From an uncultured Brachyspira sp. (lineage in GTDB: Bacteria; Spirochaetota; Brachyspiria; Brachyspirales; Brachyspiraceae), in contig NZ_CALXRM010000032.1 of the NCBI RefSeq assembly GCF_944390845.1, positions 1 to 34,274 on the forward strand: a stretch of 34,274 nucleotides of DNA, read 5' to 3'. A program made the position numbers and the translations under genes. The notes below the pieces were generated by a model. That model was not told where the DNA came from and made no database searches. It saw only the letters and a program-made list of their open reading frames with translations. Positions 25,343-34,269 of the stretch are shown one piece after another. Every line of letters starts with the position of its first letter. Position 1 is the stretch's first letter.

Positions 25343-26152
25343 CTATATATTTAAATGTTTCCAAGCGGCATAGAAATGATGTACTGGGCCATGACCTTTT
25401 CCAACACTGTCAACTTTTGCTGCTTGTATAGCATTGAATAAATAGTCTTTGGCTAGTTTGCAGGCCTCAATAGGTGTTTTGCCATGTGCTATGTAACTGC
25501 AAATCGCTGCTGATAATGTACAGCCTGTGCCATGAGTGTTCTTTGTGTCTATTCTAATGGCATCTAAAAATTCATGACTTTCTTTGTTTATGAATAAATC
25601 CCTTGATAATTCGCCTTCTAAATGTCCGCCCTTAAGCATAACATTTTTCGCTCCCATATTTAATATATCATTGGCAGCATTAAGCATATCTTCATCGGTT
25701 TGTATTTTCTTTGATGTTAAATCTTCAGCTTCCGGTATGTTCGGAGTGATTACAGTAGCTATTGGAAGTATACGGCTTTTTAGACTGGCAACTGCTTCCT
25801 CTAATAATAGCCTGTCTCCGCTTTTCGCTACCATAACAGGATCAACTATTATAGGTATGTTTTGGGCATTCTTAGTTAGAAAATCGGCTACTAATTTTAT
25901 TATATCGCTATTGAATAACATTCCTATCTTGATGGCATCAGGTATAATATCATCAAATATACAGTAAAGCTGTTCTTCTATAGCCTTAAGCTCTATACCA
26001 TAACAATTCCTCACACCTTGAGTATTCTGAACGGGTAGGGCAGTAAGTACACACATTCCATAACAGCCTAAAGCCGAAAATGTTTTTAAATCCGCTTGTA
26101 TTCCAGCTCCGCCTGAACCGTCAAATCCTGCTATAGTTAAAGCTTTTATCAT
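25343..26152 (-). CDS. thiD: Hydroxymethylpyrimidine (phosphate) kinase
   Basis: 269 residues. The ribokinase-fold motifs of ThiD are present: ALTIAGFDGSGGAGIQADLKTF, then PVMVAKSGDRLL, VITPNIPEAEDL, VMLKGGHLEG and the ATP/anion-hole sequence DTKNTHGTGCTLSAAI. The enzyme phosphorylates HMP and HMP-P in thiamin synthesis or salvage. The ATG at 26152 is chosen because GGGAG lies 7 nt upstream; a TTG six nt earlier opens the frame but sits within that spacing. No other thiamin gene is nearby and no TPP riboswitch was seen. It follows the pilZ-like gene by about 24 bp and is probably in one transcript with it. Confidence 0.93.
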   Translation of the reverse strand: MIKALTIAGFDGSGGAGIQADLKTFSALGCYGMCVLTALPVQNTQGVRNCYGIELKAIEEQLYCIFDDIIPDAIKIGMLFNSDIIKLVADFLTKNAQNIPIIVDPVMVAKSGDRLLLEEAVASLKSRILPIATVITPNIPEAEDLTSKKIQTDEDMLNAANDILNMGAKNVMLKGGHLEGELSRDLFINKESHEFLDAIRIDTKNTHGTGCTLSAAICSYIAHGKTPIEACKLAKDYLFNAIQAAKVDSVGKGHGPVHHFYAAWKHLNI

Positions 26153-26176
26153 AAACAAACTCCCAATATTTAATTT

Positions 26177-26884
26177 TTATTTTAATTTTTCAGAATATTT
26201 ATCATATATAAATTTACATATTAATTTAGTATTAAATGCTGATAAGTCCTCAAATTTTCCAATATATTCATTGCCTATTTTTTCTGATATACTTATAGAA
26301 AAATTTATTTTATAAGCATTGATAGCCATAGAAGCATTTTTTATAATATGTCCAATTTCTAGGCTAGCTTCTTCAGGAGGCATAATAAATTTTAAACCTA
26401 CAGGGGACATTTCTATTATCATACCATGCAGTATCTGTCTTACACCATCATGTCTGAATACAAGTTTAAAATTATCCAAATTGTTTATAACTATATGTTT
26501 TAATTTTTTAGGTTTAATATTGGCTTTTTCTAATAATAAATTAAATCTATTTAGAAAATCTTTTTCATTAAAAGGTTTTAATAAGAAACCGGCAATTCCT
26601 ATTCTCATCATTTTGCTGAAAAATTCTTTGCTTGGCTCGCTTACATGAACTATTACATGCACACCGCTGTATCTGTCATCTAAATAAATTTTTTCAAGGA
26701 TATCAGCCATTTCAGAGTCCTTCTCATCAACTTCTATAATAGCCACTGTAAAAGGTAATTTACCAAACATAGGCAAAATACTATTTTTATCTTTCACAGC
26801 TACTACTTCATATCCTGCTGTTATAAGAATGCTTATAAGACTGTCTCTTGTTTGTAAAGATGAATCGTAAACTAATACTCGCAT
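26177..26884 (-). CDS. Pseudo-receiver with PilZ-like C-terminal domain
   Basis: 235 residues. Residues 1-118 fold like a CheY receiver (LVYDSSLQTRDSL start, LLKPF with K103), but the phospho-acceptor site reads AIIEVD, giving Glu51 instead of Asp, and only one N-terminal acid (D7) is kept. It probably cannot be phosphorylated and may sit in a fixed state. Residues about 135-230 look PilZ-like: R144 and R149, then EMSPVG (158-163) in place of D/NxSxxG. PilZ domains bind cyclic di-GMP; the variant motifs leave binding uncertain. AGGTGA precedes the ATG. It is divergent from the GH13 gene. Confidence 0.7.
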   Translation of the reverse strand: MRVLVYDSSLQTRDSLISILITAGYEVVAVKDKNSILPMFGKLPFTVAIIEVDEKDSEMADILEKIYLDDRYSGVHVIVHVSEPSKEFFSKMMRIGIAGFLLKPFNEKDFLNRFNLLLEKANIKPKKLKHIVINNLDNFKLVFRHDGVRQILHGMIIEMSPVGLKFIMPPEEASLEIGHIIKNASMAINAYKINFSISISEKIGNEYIGKFEDLSAFNTKLICKFIYDKYSEKLK

Positions 26885-27081
26885 AATATCACCTGAAAAT
26901 TATATTATTTATTATTATTATATATATAGAAACAATTAAAATCAATAATATATAAATAGCTAATCATATTGTATATATTAATAATTATCATAAAATTATT
27001 TTATATAATGTACTTGAAAGTATATTATATATCAAATTAAAAAATATTATTATATTTTATTTATAAAAAAATGATAAAAAG

Positions 27082-27109
27082 TTGTTTTTTTTTATTATTT
27101 GTATATAAT
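27082..27109 (+). promoter_or_regulatory. Probable promoter of the GH13 gene, leaderless layout
   Basis: TTGTTT (27082-27087), N16, TATAAT (27104-27109). The ATG at 27117 follows after seven nt. The upstream TTG at 27099 would lie inside this promoter, which argues for the ATG. Confidence 0.5.
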
Positions 27110-27116
27110 TATAAGA

Positions 27117-28577
27117 ATGAGAGTATCAGGATATAATTTGTTTCCGCCGCTTCTTGGGCATATAAAAAATTGGTATAGCCATATTGATAGGATAAAGGCT
27201 ATGGGATTCGAGTGGGTATATGTAAATCCTATCACATACCCTGGTTTTAGTGGTAGTTTGTATGCTACAAAGTACTATTATAAGTATAATTCTTCATTTT
27301 TCAGCAGTTCAGATCAAGACATAGCAGAAAAAGAATTGAAAGATTTCATTTCTTATTGCAATAAAAATAATATTAAAGTGATGATAGACTTAGTTATTAA
27401 TCATTCATCTAAAGACTGTAATTTAGTAGAAGAACATTTTGAATGGTATAAAACTAAAGACGGTGTACTGCAGTCCCCTGGAGCTTGGGATAACGGCAAA
27501 TGGGTAGAGTGGGGTGATTTAGCTGTATTTAATAATGAGATGGATCCTAACAAGAAAGAAGAAGAACATAAAGATAATAATGAAGAACATAAAGATAATA
27601 ATGAAGAAAATAAAGAAGATGATGAAGAAATTATCTTATGTGATGAAATATTAAATCCTATATGGAATTATTGGAATGATCTTGTAAAACATAATCTTGA
27701 TTTAGGATTCAGCGGTTTCAGATGTGATGCTGCCTATAAAGTGCCTAAAGAATTATGGAAATATCTGATAGATAATGCTAAAAAAATCAATAAAGATGTT
27801 ATATTTTTCGCTGAAAGTTTAGGCTGCCCAGTTAAAGATACTAAAAATTTAATAAAAGCTGGTTTTGATTATATTGCAAGCAGTGCTAAATGGTGGGATT
27901 ATGAGGGTGACTGGTTTATTGAGCAATATGATTTGGCTAGAGAAAAATCTAAACAAATAGCTTTTCCTAGTAATCATGATACTAAAAGACTTATTACAGA
28001 ATATGACGGCAATATTTGGAAAGTAAAGCAAACTATGCTATTTACAGCAATAGTATGTGATATGTGGATGATAACTACAGGTGATGAATATGGTTTTATA
28101 AATAGATGCAATGTAGTTGGCGGAAGTGAAAAAGATTATGAAAATATCAGCTATGATTTAGCTGAATATATAAAAAATATGACTGATTATGTAAAAGCAA
28201 ATGATATACTTGCCAATTGCGGTAAAATAGTTTCTATTGATATAGAAGAAAAAAAGAGATTAGAAGAATTAAAAAAAGAAAACGAAAATAATCAAAATAA
28301 TGATTGCAATGATAATCAGGAAAAAGAGGAGAAAAAGGATCCTTTTAGGAAATTTTATAAATATAGTTTAGATGGTAAAGACAGAGTTTTAGTGATTGTT
28401 AATATCACATCTAAAGAAGAAGAATTAGATACTTTAAAATATGGCATAAAGGAAGATATATCATTTGATAATATTATAGGTAGTATTACCGATACTATAA
28501 AAATTTTACCTTATGAATTAAAAATATTTAAAGTGACAGAAAAAAGTTTATTTGATACAGACAGCAGCAGTATATAA
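27117..28577 (+). CDS. Glycoside hydrolase family 13 enzyme (alpha-amylase superfamily)
   Basis: 486 residues, with no signal peptide, so cytoplasmic. The four GH13 signature regions are present: DLVINH; GFRCDAAY with nucleophile D204; FFAESLG with acid/base E233; and PSNHDTKR with D288. It probably acts on alpha-glucans such as glycogen or maltodextrins; hydrolase and transferase activities cannot be told apart by eye. Two acidic low-complexity inserts interrupt the fold: a 7-residue tandem repeat (EEHKDNN) at about 149-169 and a Glu/Asn/Lys stretch near 378-407. It heads a cluster with the histidine kinase 21 bp downstream. Confidence 0.85.
   Translation: MRVSGYNLFPPLLGHIKNWYSHIDRIKAMGFEWVYVNPITYPGFSGSLYATKYYYKYNSSFFSSSDQDIAEKELKDFISYCNKNNIKVMIDLVINHSSKDCNLVEEHFEWYKTKDGVLQSPGAWDNGKWVEWGDLAVFNNEMDPNKKEEEHKDNNEEHKDNNEENKEDDEEIILCDEILNPIWNYWNDLVKHNLDLGFSGFRCDAAYKVPKELWKYLIDNAKKINKDVIFFAESLGCPVKDTKNLIKAGFDYIASSAKWWDYEGDWFIEQYDLAREKSKQIAFPSNHDTKRLITEYDGNIWKVKQTMLFTAIVCDMWMITTGDEYGFINRCNVVGGSEKDYENISYDLAEYIKNMTDYVKANDILANCGKIVSIDIEEKKRLEELKKENENNQNNDCNDNQEKEEKKDPFRKFYKYSLDGKDRVLVIVNITSKEEELDTLKYGIKEDISFDNIIGSITDTIKILPYELKIFKVTEKSLFDTDSSSI
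27561..27623 (+). repeat. In-frame 21-bp tandem repeat in the GH13 gene
   Basis: Units 27561-27581 and 27582-27602 are identical (GAAGAACATAAAGATAATAA plus T); a third, 27603-27623, is diverged. They encode EEHKDNN, EEHKDNN, EENKEDD. As the unit is a multiple of three, copy number could change without breaking the frame. Confidence 0.9.
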
Positions 28578-28598
28578 TTATTATGGAAGGCGTTTTTT

Positions 28599-30998
28599 AT
28601 GGAAGAGAGAAAATCAATAGACAGCTTTTTTTTAGATCTATCTATGGGGCTTCTTTTTGCTGAAAATACAAATGAGATAGATAGAGTTGTTGATTTGTTT
28701 TTAGAGAAAACTTGTCAATATTATGGTTTTGATTGCGGTGAGGTATATTTTCCTAAAGGAGATTATCTTATATTAAGAGGCGTATATGGTATAGATAGGT
28801 ACTATGTATGTAAAGTGGATTTTCATATAGAAGCCTCTCACTGTAAAGATGTATTATATGATCAAAAAATCTTTATAGGTGAAAATATTAATCATACAGA
28901 TATTGATGTGTTTTCAAATTATAGCTCTATGGCTGTTCTTCCTATATTCTTTTATGCAAATCCTATAGGTGTTATTGTTTTCAGAAATAAAGAAAATAAA
29001 ATAAATTTTTATGAAAGTATAGTTTCAGAGATAAAAAATGTTATAGGTCATTTTGCAGTATATGCTAATAATGTTCTTCAAAGTGTAACATATAAAGAAA
29101 GAGATAAGCAATTAAAGCTGCTTAGAGAATTATATTTAAAATTAAGCGATGTAGATGAATTTGAGAATAATTTAAATCATTTAGCTACAGATGTCGCTAA
29201 TATTTTCACTGCCAGTAAGGCTTTTATCAGACTTAGATATGAAAATAATAATTTATATACTAGATCAAGTTATGGTTTTCCGGAAGATTTTGATTACTCA
29301 ATATTTGAAGACGAGATTTATGTTGAGGAATATTGGGAAAATAATATATTTTTTGTAAATAATGTATCAAAAGATAAACATTATAAAAAATTTGAAGGGG
29401 TTATAAATAGATCTGTATTATTTAATAGAATACCAGTAAAAAAAGGCTGTATAGGGTATATTGTTGTTATAGATAAAATTCCTGATGCAGTTAATCCTTT
29501 AGGCGATTTTGATTTAGAGGATCTTAATTTATTTAATCCTTTGCTTGCCAATATATCAAGCAGAATTTCAGAGCATTATAATATAATAGAGTTAAGCAAG
29601 GCTAATGAGAAGAATTTAAAACATATGTCTCGTTTAAATACATTGTATGATATAAGTAATATTTTATTAGCCCGTTCTAAAACAGAAGATATATTATTTT
29701 TGCTTTTAACTATTACTACAATAGGAGATGTATTTGCTTTTAATAGAGCGTTTGCATTTCTTTATGATAAAGAGTTTAATGTATTTAGGGGACGTATGTG
29801 TGTTGCTCCGAAGAATGCACATGATGCAGGTATTATATGGAGTAATATGCAGAATTTAGAAAAATTTGCTTTAAGAGAGAAATTAATGCTTTCTTTTGAT
29901 AAAAGAAGTATGGAAGATGCTTGGGATTTGAATCAGAAATTCCTAAATACAGTTATACCAAATAATGAAAATTGTAAATTATTTTATGATGTATTTAATA
30001 ACAAAAACAGCATAAGTGTTATAAATTTGGATAATAATGAACTTGTAACTCAAATAAGAAAATATACAGATATATTTGGTGATTATCCTTTTGCTATTAT
30101 TCCTATAATGAATTCTGTTAATTGTATTGGTATGATAGTTGTAGATAATCCATATAATGGAAAGCCTATTCCTGAAGATGATCTTGATTATTTAAAGATG
30201 TTCGGCAGGCAGGCGGCTGTTGCTTTGGAATATTCTTCACTTTATAATGAAATGGAAAGAAATAACAATGCTCTTAAAGCAGCAGAAAAAACTTTACTTG
30301 ATTTAAAAAGTTTGGCTATAATAGGAGAGATGAGTTCTTCTATGGCTCATAACTTAAGAAATTTTATAGTTCCTATTGCAGGATTTGCTAATAGGCTTGT
30401 AAAAGTAAGTAAAGAGGAAAATATAAAGAATTATGCACAAATAATTGCTAATGAAGTAGAGAATTTGGAAAATTATTTGAGAAGGAATTTGTCTTTTGCC
30501 AAAAGTATTAATTTGGAAGTTGATAATATAAAAATAGATGACATGATAAAATATTTAACTATTCTTTCCAATGAATATATTAAAAAGAGCGGTAAGAATA
30601 TTAAATTTTATGCACTTAAGATGACAAAAGAGGAAGTTGTAAGATGGGATTATGACAGAATGAATGAAGTTGTGTTTAATCTTGTAATCAATGCTATAGA
30701 TGCTATAAATGACGGAGATAAAGATTCCTATATTAGTGTAATATTTGATGATAATGCTTATAGGGAATCTATGATAGATATAATAGTGGAAAATACAAAT
30801 TCGTATATAGAACCGGATTTAGCAGAGAAGATATTTACACCATTCTTTACTACAAAAAGTCATGGTGTTGGTATAGGACTTGCCATATCCAAGAGAATAG
30901 TTGAAGCTCATGGCGGAAGTATGGTTTTAAAAAGTGTTAATGATATTTTTAAAGTAACAACTTTTTTTGTTTCTATACCAGTTAGTTTAAATAATTAA
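28599..30998 (+). CDS. Cytoplasmic GAF-domain sensor histidine kinase
   Basis: 799 residues with no membrane helix. Residues about 1-165, 170-330 and 350-555 look like three GAF sensor domains. The kinase part has H584 in SSMAHNLRNF, N698 in the N box (FNLVINAIDAIND), the F box FTPFFTT and the G2 box GVGIGL (756-761). The G1 box, normally DxGxG, reads VENTNSYI, so that part of the ATP site is unusual. GGAAGG precedes the ATG. No receiver gene follows directly; the receiver-LpxC fusion and the pseudo-receiver are the only receiver proteins in this window. The GH13 gene ends 21 bp upstream. Confidence 0.88.
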   Translation: MEERKSIDSFFLDLSMGLLFAENTNEIDRVVDLFLEKTCQYYGFDCGEVYFPKGDYLILRGVYGIDRYYVCKVDFHIEASHCKDVLYDQKIFIGENINHTDIDVFSNYSSMAVLPIFFYANPIGVIVFRNKENKINFYESIVSEIKNVIGHFAVYANNVLQSVTYKERDKQLKLLRELYLKLSDVDEFENNLNHLATDVANIFTASKAFIRLRYENNNLYTRSSYGFPEDFDYSIFEDEIYVEEYWENNIFFVNNVSKDKHYKKFEGVINRSVLFNRIPVKKGCIGYIVVIDKIPDAVNPLGDFDLEDLNLFNPLLANISSRISEHYNIIELSKANEKNLKHMSRLNTLYDISNILLARSKTEDILFLLLTITTIGDVFAFNRAFAFLYDKEFNVFRGRMCVAPKNAHDAGIIWSNMQNLEKFALREKLMLSFDKRSMEDAWDLNQKFLNTVIPNNENCKLFYDVFNNKNSISVINLDNNELVTQIRKYTDIFGDYPFAIIPIMNSVNCIGMIVVDNPYNGKPIPEDDLDYLKMFGRQAAVALEYSSLYNEMERNNNALKAAEKTLLDLKSLAIIGEMSSSMAHNLRNFIVPIAGFANRLVKVSKEENIKNYAQIIANEVENLENYLRRNLSFAKSINLEVDNIKIDDMIKYLTILSNEYIKKSGKNIKFYALKMTKEEVVRWDYDRMNEVVFNLVINAIDAINDGDKDSYISVIFDDNAYRESMIDIIVENTNSYIEPDLAEKIFTPFFTTKSHGVGIGLAISKRIVEAHGGSMVLKSVNDIFKVTTFFVSIPVSLNN

Positions 30999-31038
30999 TA
31001 ATTATTTTCCGACAATTAATTATTGGGGAGATATAGTT

Positions 31039-31842
31039 ATGGCAAAAATAAGTGAAGCAGCAAAAGCTGATTGTATTAGAATGCAAAATAAATATAAGGA
31101 CTTGCTTGCAGGTACTGAATCGAAATTAGTAAAGGTTGAAAAGGATTTGCTCCTTTTAGAAGACCATTTTGCTATTTGCGAGAAGAAGATAGATGCGGCT
31201 GTATTATATATACAGGCTTCTTCTTATATTGCTACGACTTGTTATATTGCCATAGAGTATATAGATGTTCGTTCGGATAATCAGTTAAATGACGGAAGAC
31301 GTTATATAAATAAAGCTATTATGCTTTTAGAGGAGGTTTTTGGAAATCATACTGACGATTCCCTTTCTCTAAATGAAGAAATTCATGAGTATTTTAAAGG
31401 AAAATTAACTGACCAATGGAAATATGAATTTTTATGTTCATTTGGTTATATTATAGATTATTTCAAATATTGTTATGGTGAAAATTCTAAATGGCTTCAG
31501 AATTTTGTTGAAATAGAAGGCAGATTTGCTATTTTAGGCAAAAATATGATAGATTTTAAGACTTATATTAAAGAATTAAGTCCTGAATTAGAAGGCTATA
31601 AATATAGAGTAAAAATGATGGATTTAGTAAAAAGATTATTAGCCTCATCTGCCGAACAGTACAGAACAAAATATGAACTTCAAGATAAAAGATTAGATGA
31701 TATGAAATTAGCATTAAATATAACTGCATCTCTTAGAAGAATACATGTGTATTTGAATGAGGTTGAAGAAGCTGAAGAAAAGAAAAAAATGTATGATTTG
31801 TGGAAAAAGAAATTAGATGCTGATATCAAAAAGATGAAGTAA
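31039..31842 (+). CDS. Coiled-coil protein of unknown function
   Basis: 267 residues, soluble, no signal peptide. Residues about 10-50 (KYKDLLAGTESKLVKVEKDLLLLEDHFAICEKKI) and 190-267 are predicted by eye to be long helices with heptad patterns; the middle (about 55-170) is helical and richer in aromatic residues (WKYEFLCSFGYIIDYFKYCYG). GGGGAG lies about 8 nt before the ATG. It follows the histidine kinase by 40 bp, so the two are probably co-transcribed and may work together. No family was recognised. Confidence 0.7.
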   Translation: MAKISEAAKADCIRMQNKYKDLLAGTESKLVKVEKDLLLLEDHFAICEKKIDAAVLYIQASSYIATTCYIAIEYIDVRSDNQLNDGRRYINKAIMLLEEVFGNHTDDSLSLNEEIHEYFKGKLTDQWKYEFLCSFGYIIDYFKYCYGENSKWLQNFVEIEGRFAILGKNMIDFKTYIKELSPELEGYKYRVKMMDLVKRLLASSAEQYRTKYELQDKRLDDMKLALNITASLRRIHVYLNEVEEAEEKKKMYDLWKKKLDADIKKMK

Positions 31843-31844
31843 TT

Positions 31845-31872
31845 TTGACAAATTAGTCTTTTTTTATATAAT
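31845..31872 (+). promoter_or_regulatory. Strong promoter of the DUF3810 gene
   Basis: TTGACA (31845-31850), N16, TATAAT (31867-31872): both hexamers are perfect consensus. It begins 2 nt after the preceding stop codon, and the predicted leader is only about 4 nt before ATG 31883. Confidence 0.7.
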
Positions 31873-31882
31873 ATTTATTAAG

Positions 31883-32962
31883 ATGAAAGTAAAAATTACT
31901 GTTATATTATCACTTATTTTTATTGTTGTTTTATTAAGAATAACAACAATGTCTAAAAATTTTATAGAAAATTTCTATTCTAGAACTATATACAAAAATA
32001 TAGCTGGAAGTATAAATAAATTATCATCTAATTTTAGTTTTTCTTTAGGTGAAGTTTTACTTTTTTTATTTATAATAGCATTTATTGTTTTTATTGTAAT
32101 AGCTTTAAAAAAATCTTTTTTCAATCATAATATTCATTCTTTAAAAGAGAAATCAATAATTGCATTGAATGTTTTATATGTTTTATTATGTTCAGCTCTT
32201 GTTATATATATAATTTTTCTAGTATTTTGGGGATTGAATTATCATAGATTGCCAATCATAGAAAATTATGCTGATAATAAAAATATTACAGATAATGATA
32301 TTTATTATTTAGCTGAGAAACTAATAAAAAATGTTAATGATTTGAAAAGTGAAATGAAGTATACAAAAGTTAATACTAATTATCAGGTATTAAACAGACT
32401 TGTAGAAAGTGAATATAATAAAGTATTTGAAGAGTTTAAATTTCTTGAAATGAGTTATTCAAAAACGAAACCTATAATGATATCAAAGCTATTTTTACAT
32501 TTACAAATAACAGGCATATATTCTCCTTTTACATCTGAGGCAAATGTTAATATACTTATACCAAGCGTTTCTTTACCATTTACTATAGGTCATGAAATGG
32601 CTCATCAAATAGGAATAGCTTATGAGGACGAGGCGAATTTTATATCGTATATTGCTTGTTCTAAACATTCTGATGTTTTTGTAAGGTATTCTGCTAATTT
32701 TGAGGCATTGCTTTATGTTTTAGGAGAAGTAAAAAGAGATGAAAATTATGCTCATTTAATGGCTAATTTAAATAGTGAAATTAAAGAAGAAATGCAAAAA
32801 TATTATGAATTTTGGCAGCAATATTCAGGAAGTTTATCTAAAGTAAGTCAAACAGTTAATGATACTTATTTAAAAGCTAATAGTCAGCAATACGGAGTAA
32901 AAAGTTATTCTAGAGTTGTAAGATTATTAGTATTATATTTTAAAAGCAAGGGCTATCTTTAA
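31883..32962 (+). CDS. DUF3810-type membrane protein with HExxH zinc-peptidase motif
   Basis: 359 residues. Three hydrophobic segments (about 5-22, 55-77 and 92-117) precede a soluble domain. Residues 237-241 read HEMAH, followed by QIGIAYEDEANF with E250 as a likely third zinc ligand, a gluzincin-like layout. This arrangement matches the DUF3810 family as I recall it, whose substrates are unknown. The domain after the third helix could face either side of the membrane. It has its own consensus promoter, so it need not depend on the histidine kinase transcript. The zinc-ribbon gene follows by 83 bp. Confidence 0.8.
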   Translation: MKVKITVILSLIFIVVLLRITTMSKNFIENFYSRTIYKNIAGSINKLSSNFSFSLGEVLLFLFIIAFIVFIVIALKKSFFNHNIHSLKEKSIIALNVLYVLLCSALVIYIIFLVFWGLNYHRLPIIENYADNKNITDNDIYYLAEKLIKNVNDLKSEMKYTKVNTNYQVLNRLVESEYNKVFEEFKFLEMSYSKTKPIMISKLFLHLQITGIYSPFTSEANVNILIPSVSLPFTIGHEMAHQIGIAYEDEANFISYIACSKHSDVFVRYSANFEALLYVLGEVKRDENYAHLMANLNSEIKEEMQKYYEFWQQYSGSLSKVSQTVNDTYLKANSQQYGVKSYSRVVRLLVLYFKSKGYL

Positions 32963-33045
32963 TATTTAATTTTTTTTACGATAATATAATACAGTTTGTT
33001 AATTTTATATAGGCAAATTTATGAATTAAATTTTAAGGGTATTTT

Positions 33046-33222
33046 ATGAGATTGAATGAACCTCCTTATTTTTATCAATGCAAATCATGCAAAAGAAGAT
33101 TCACTGTAAAAAGAAAAAAGAATACCATAGATTTTTTAATTTTAAAAATTAATCCTCAAAAATGTCCATACTGCAAAAGTTCAAGAACTAAAGATATAGA
33201 TGAAATGATAAAAAAATTATGA
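33046..33222 (+). CDS. 58-residue zinc-ribbon protein
   Basis: A short gene of 59 codons including the stop. Product: MRLNEPPYFYQCKSCKRRF, a basic stretch, then KCPYCKSSRTKDI. Two CxxC pairs about 34 residues apart form a classic zinc-ribbon knuckle pair, similar in style to FmdB-like or rubredoxin-like ribbons. AGGG about 6 nt before the ATG supports expression. Its last 6 bp overlap the end of the convergent transporter gene. The function is unknown; such ribbons bind nucleic acid or protein. Confidence 0.75.
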   Translation: MRLNEPPYFYQCKSCKRRFTVKRKKNTIDFLILKINPQKCPYCKSSRTKDIDEMIKKL

Positions 33223-34113
33223 TATAAATTTCTTTTTACTTGGCATACTTAATAATGTTAATGCAGTCACTGTTAATGCTATACCTATAATTGAAGGTAT
33301 ATTAGGTATTTCATTAAAGAATATTATACCAAATATAGTTGATGCTATAGGTTCGCATGATGCAAGTATAGATGCCTTTCCAGCATCCATAAATGAAAAT
33401 GATATAGTATAAAATACATAAGGCATTATAAGCACCAATACAGAATGCATTATCATAAATACAGAAATATTTATAGGATCATTTTTCACTAAATTTATTA
33501 TTAATCCCCAGTTTGTAAATGGTGCTATAATAATTGAAATAAATATAAATGCATATAAAGTTATTGTAAGTGAATGATAACCTTTTTGTAATGCTTTTTT
33601 TGATATTATGCTGTAAAGGGCATAGAAAAATGCGGCAAGTAATCCGCTAATTATTCCTCTAAATGATAAATTTATTTTTGATGATAATACATTGCTTACA
33701 AGTACGCATCCTAAAAAAGCAAGAATCATAGATATAATTTTTATTGTTGTTATTTTTTCTTTATATAAAAAATATGACATTATAAGTACAAATATAGGCG
33801 ATAGGCTTAATAAAACGGCTGCTAAAGAAAGTGATAATAAATGCACGCTTTCATTAAAGAATACGTTCACTGCAAACATGCCAAGCAAAGCAGCCGATAT
33901 AAATATGTATATGTCTTTTAATTTTATTTTTAATAATGACTTATTATAAATAGTTATAAATATTATCATTATAATTGAAGCTATAGTTACTTTTGATGAT
34001 ATTACTGTTATACTGTTCATTCCTAAAGCCATTGATTTTCTTATGAATATTCCAGTAGCACCCCATAAAACTCCAGCTAATATTGGAAATATTGGCATAA
34101 TCTTTTTTATCAT
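33217..34113 (-). CDS. EamA/DMT-family transporter
   Basis: 298 residues with ten hydrophobic segments in two five-helix halves, the EamA layout. PILAGVLWGATGIFIRKS at the start, ALLGMFAVNVFFNESVHLLSLSLAAVLLSLSPIF at the end of the first half, and GIISGLLAAFFYALYSIISKKAL opening the second are typical, as is the final EPIASTIFGIIFFNEIP segment. These proteins export or import small metabolites; the substrate cannot be inferred. It lies alone near the right end of the window, and its upstream region runs into the terminal repeat about 85 bp away. Confidence 0.88.
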   Translation of the reverse strand: MIKKIMPIFPILAGVLWGATGIFIRKSMALGMNSITVISSKVTIASIIMIIFITIYNKSLLKIKLKDIYIFISAALLGMFAVNVFFNESVHLLSLSLAAVLLSLSPIFVLIMSYFLYKEKITTIKIISMILAFLGCVLVSNVLSSKINLSFRGIISGLLAAFFYALYSIISKKALQKGYHSLTITLYAFIFISIIIAPFTNWGLIINLVKNDPINISVFMIMHSVLVLIMPYVFYTISFSFMDAGKASILASCEPIASTIFGIIFFNEIPNIPSIIGIALTVTALTLLSMPSKKKFIS

Positions 34114-34198
34114 AATGTTTTATCCTAAAAAAATTCATATTTAGCTGAAAGATTTTAAATGAAAATATTTATTTGTCAATTAATATTTTTGATATTGA

Positions 34199-34269
34199 AT
34201 GCACAGGAGCCAGACATATTGCATTAAGTATTCCTTAGTTTTTTAAAGTATAACATAGGTGTATCATAA
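34199..34269. repeat. 71-bp terminal inverted repeat, right copy
   Basis: Exact reverse complement of positions 1-71. Five further bases (34270-34274) extend beyond what the left end shows. See the left copy for interpretation. Confidence 0.9.

Noticed and set aside
26153-26158. TTG start for thiD
   Set aside because: The ATG six nt later has ideal spacing from GGGAG and matches the family N-terminus.
27561-27623. CRISPR-like repeats
   Set aside because: The units are contiguous without spacers and lie in frame in a gene.
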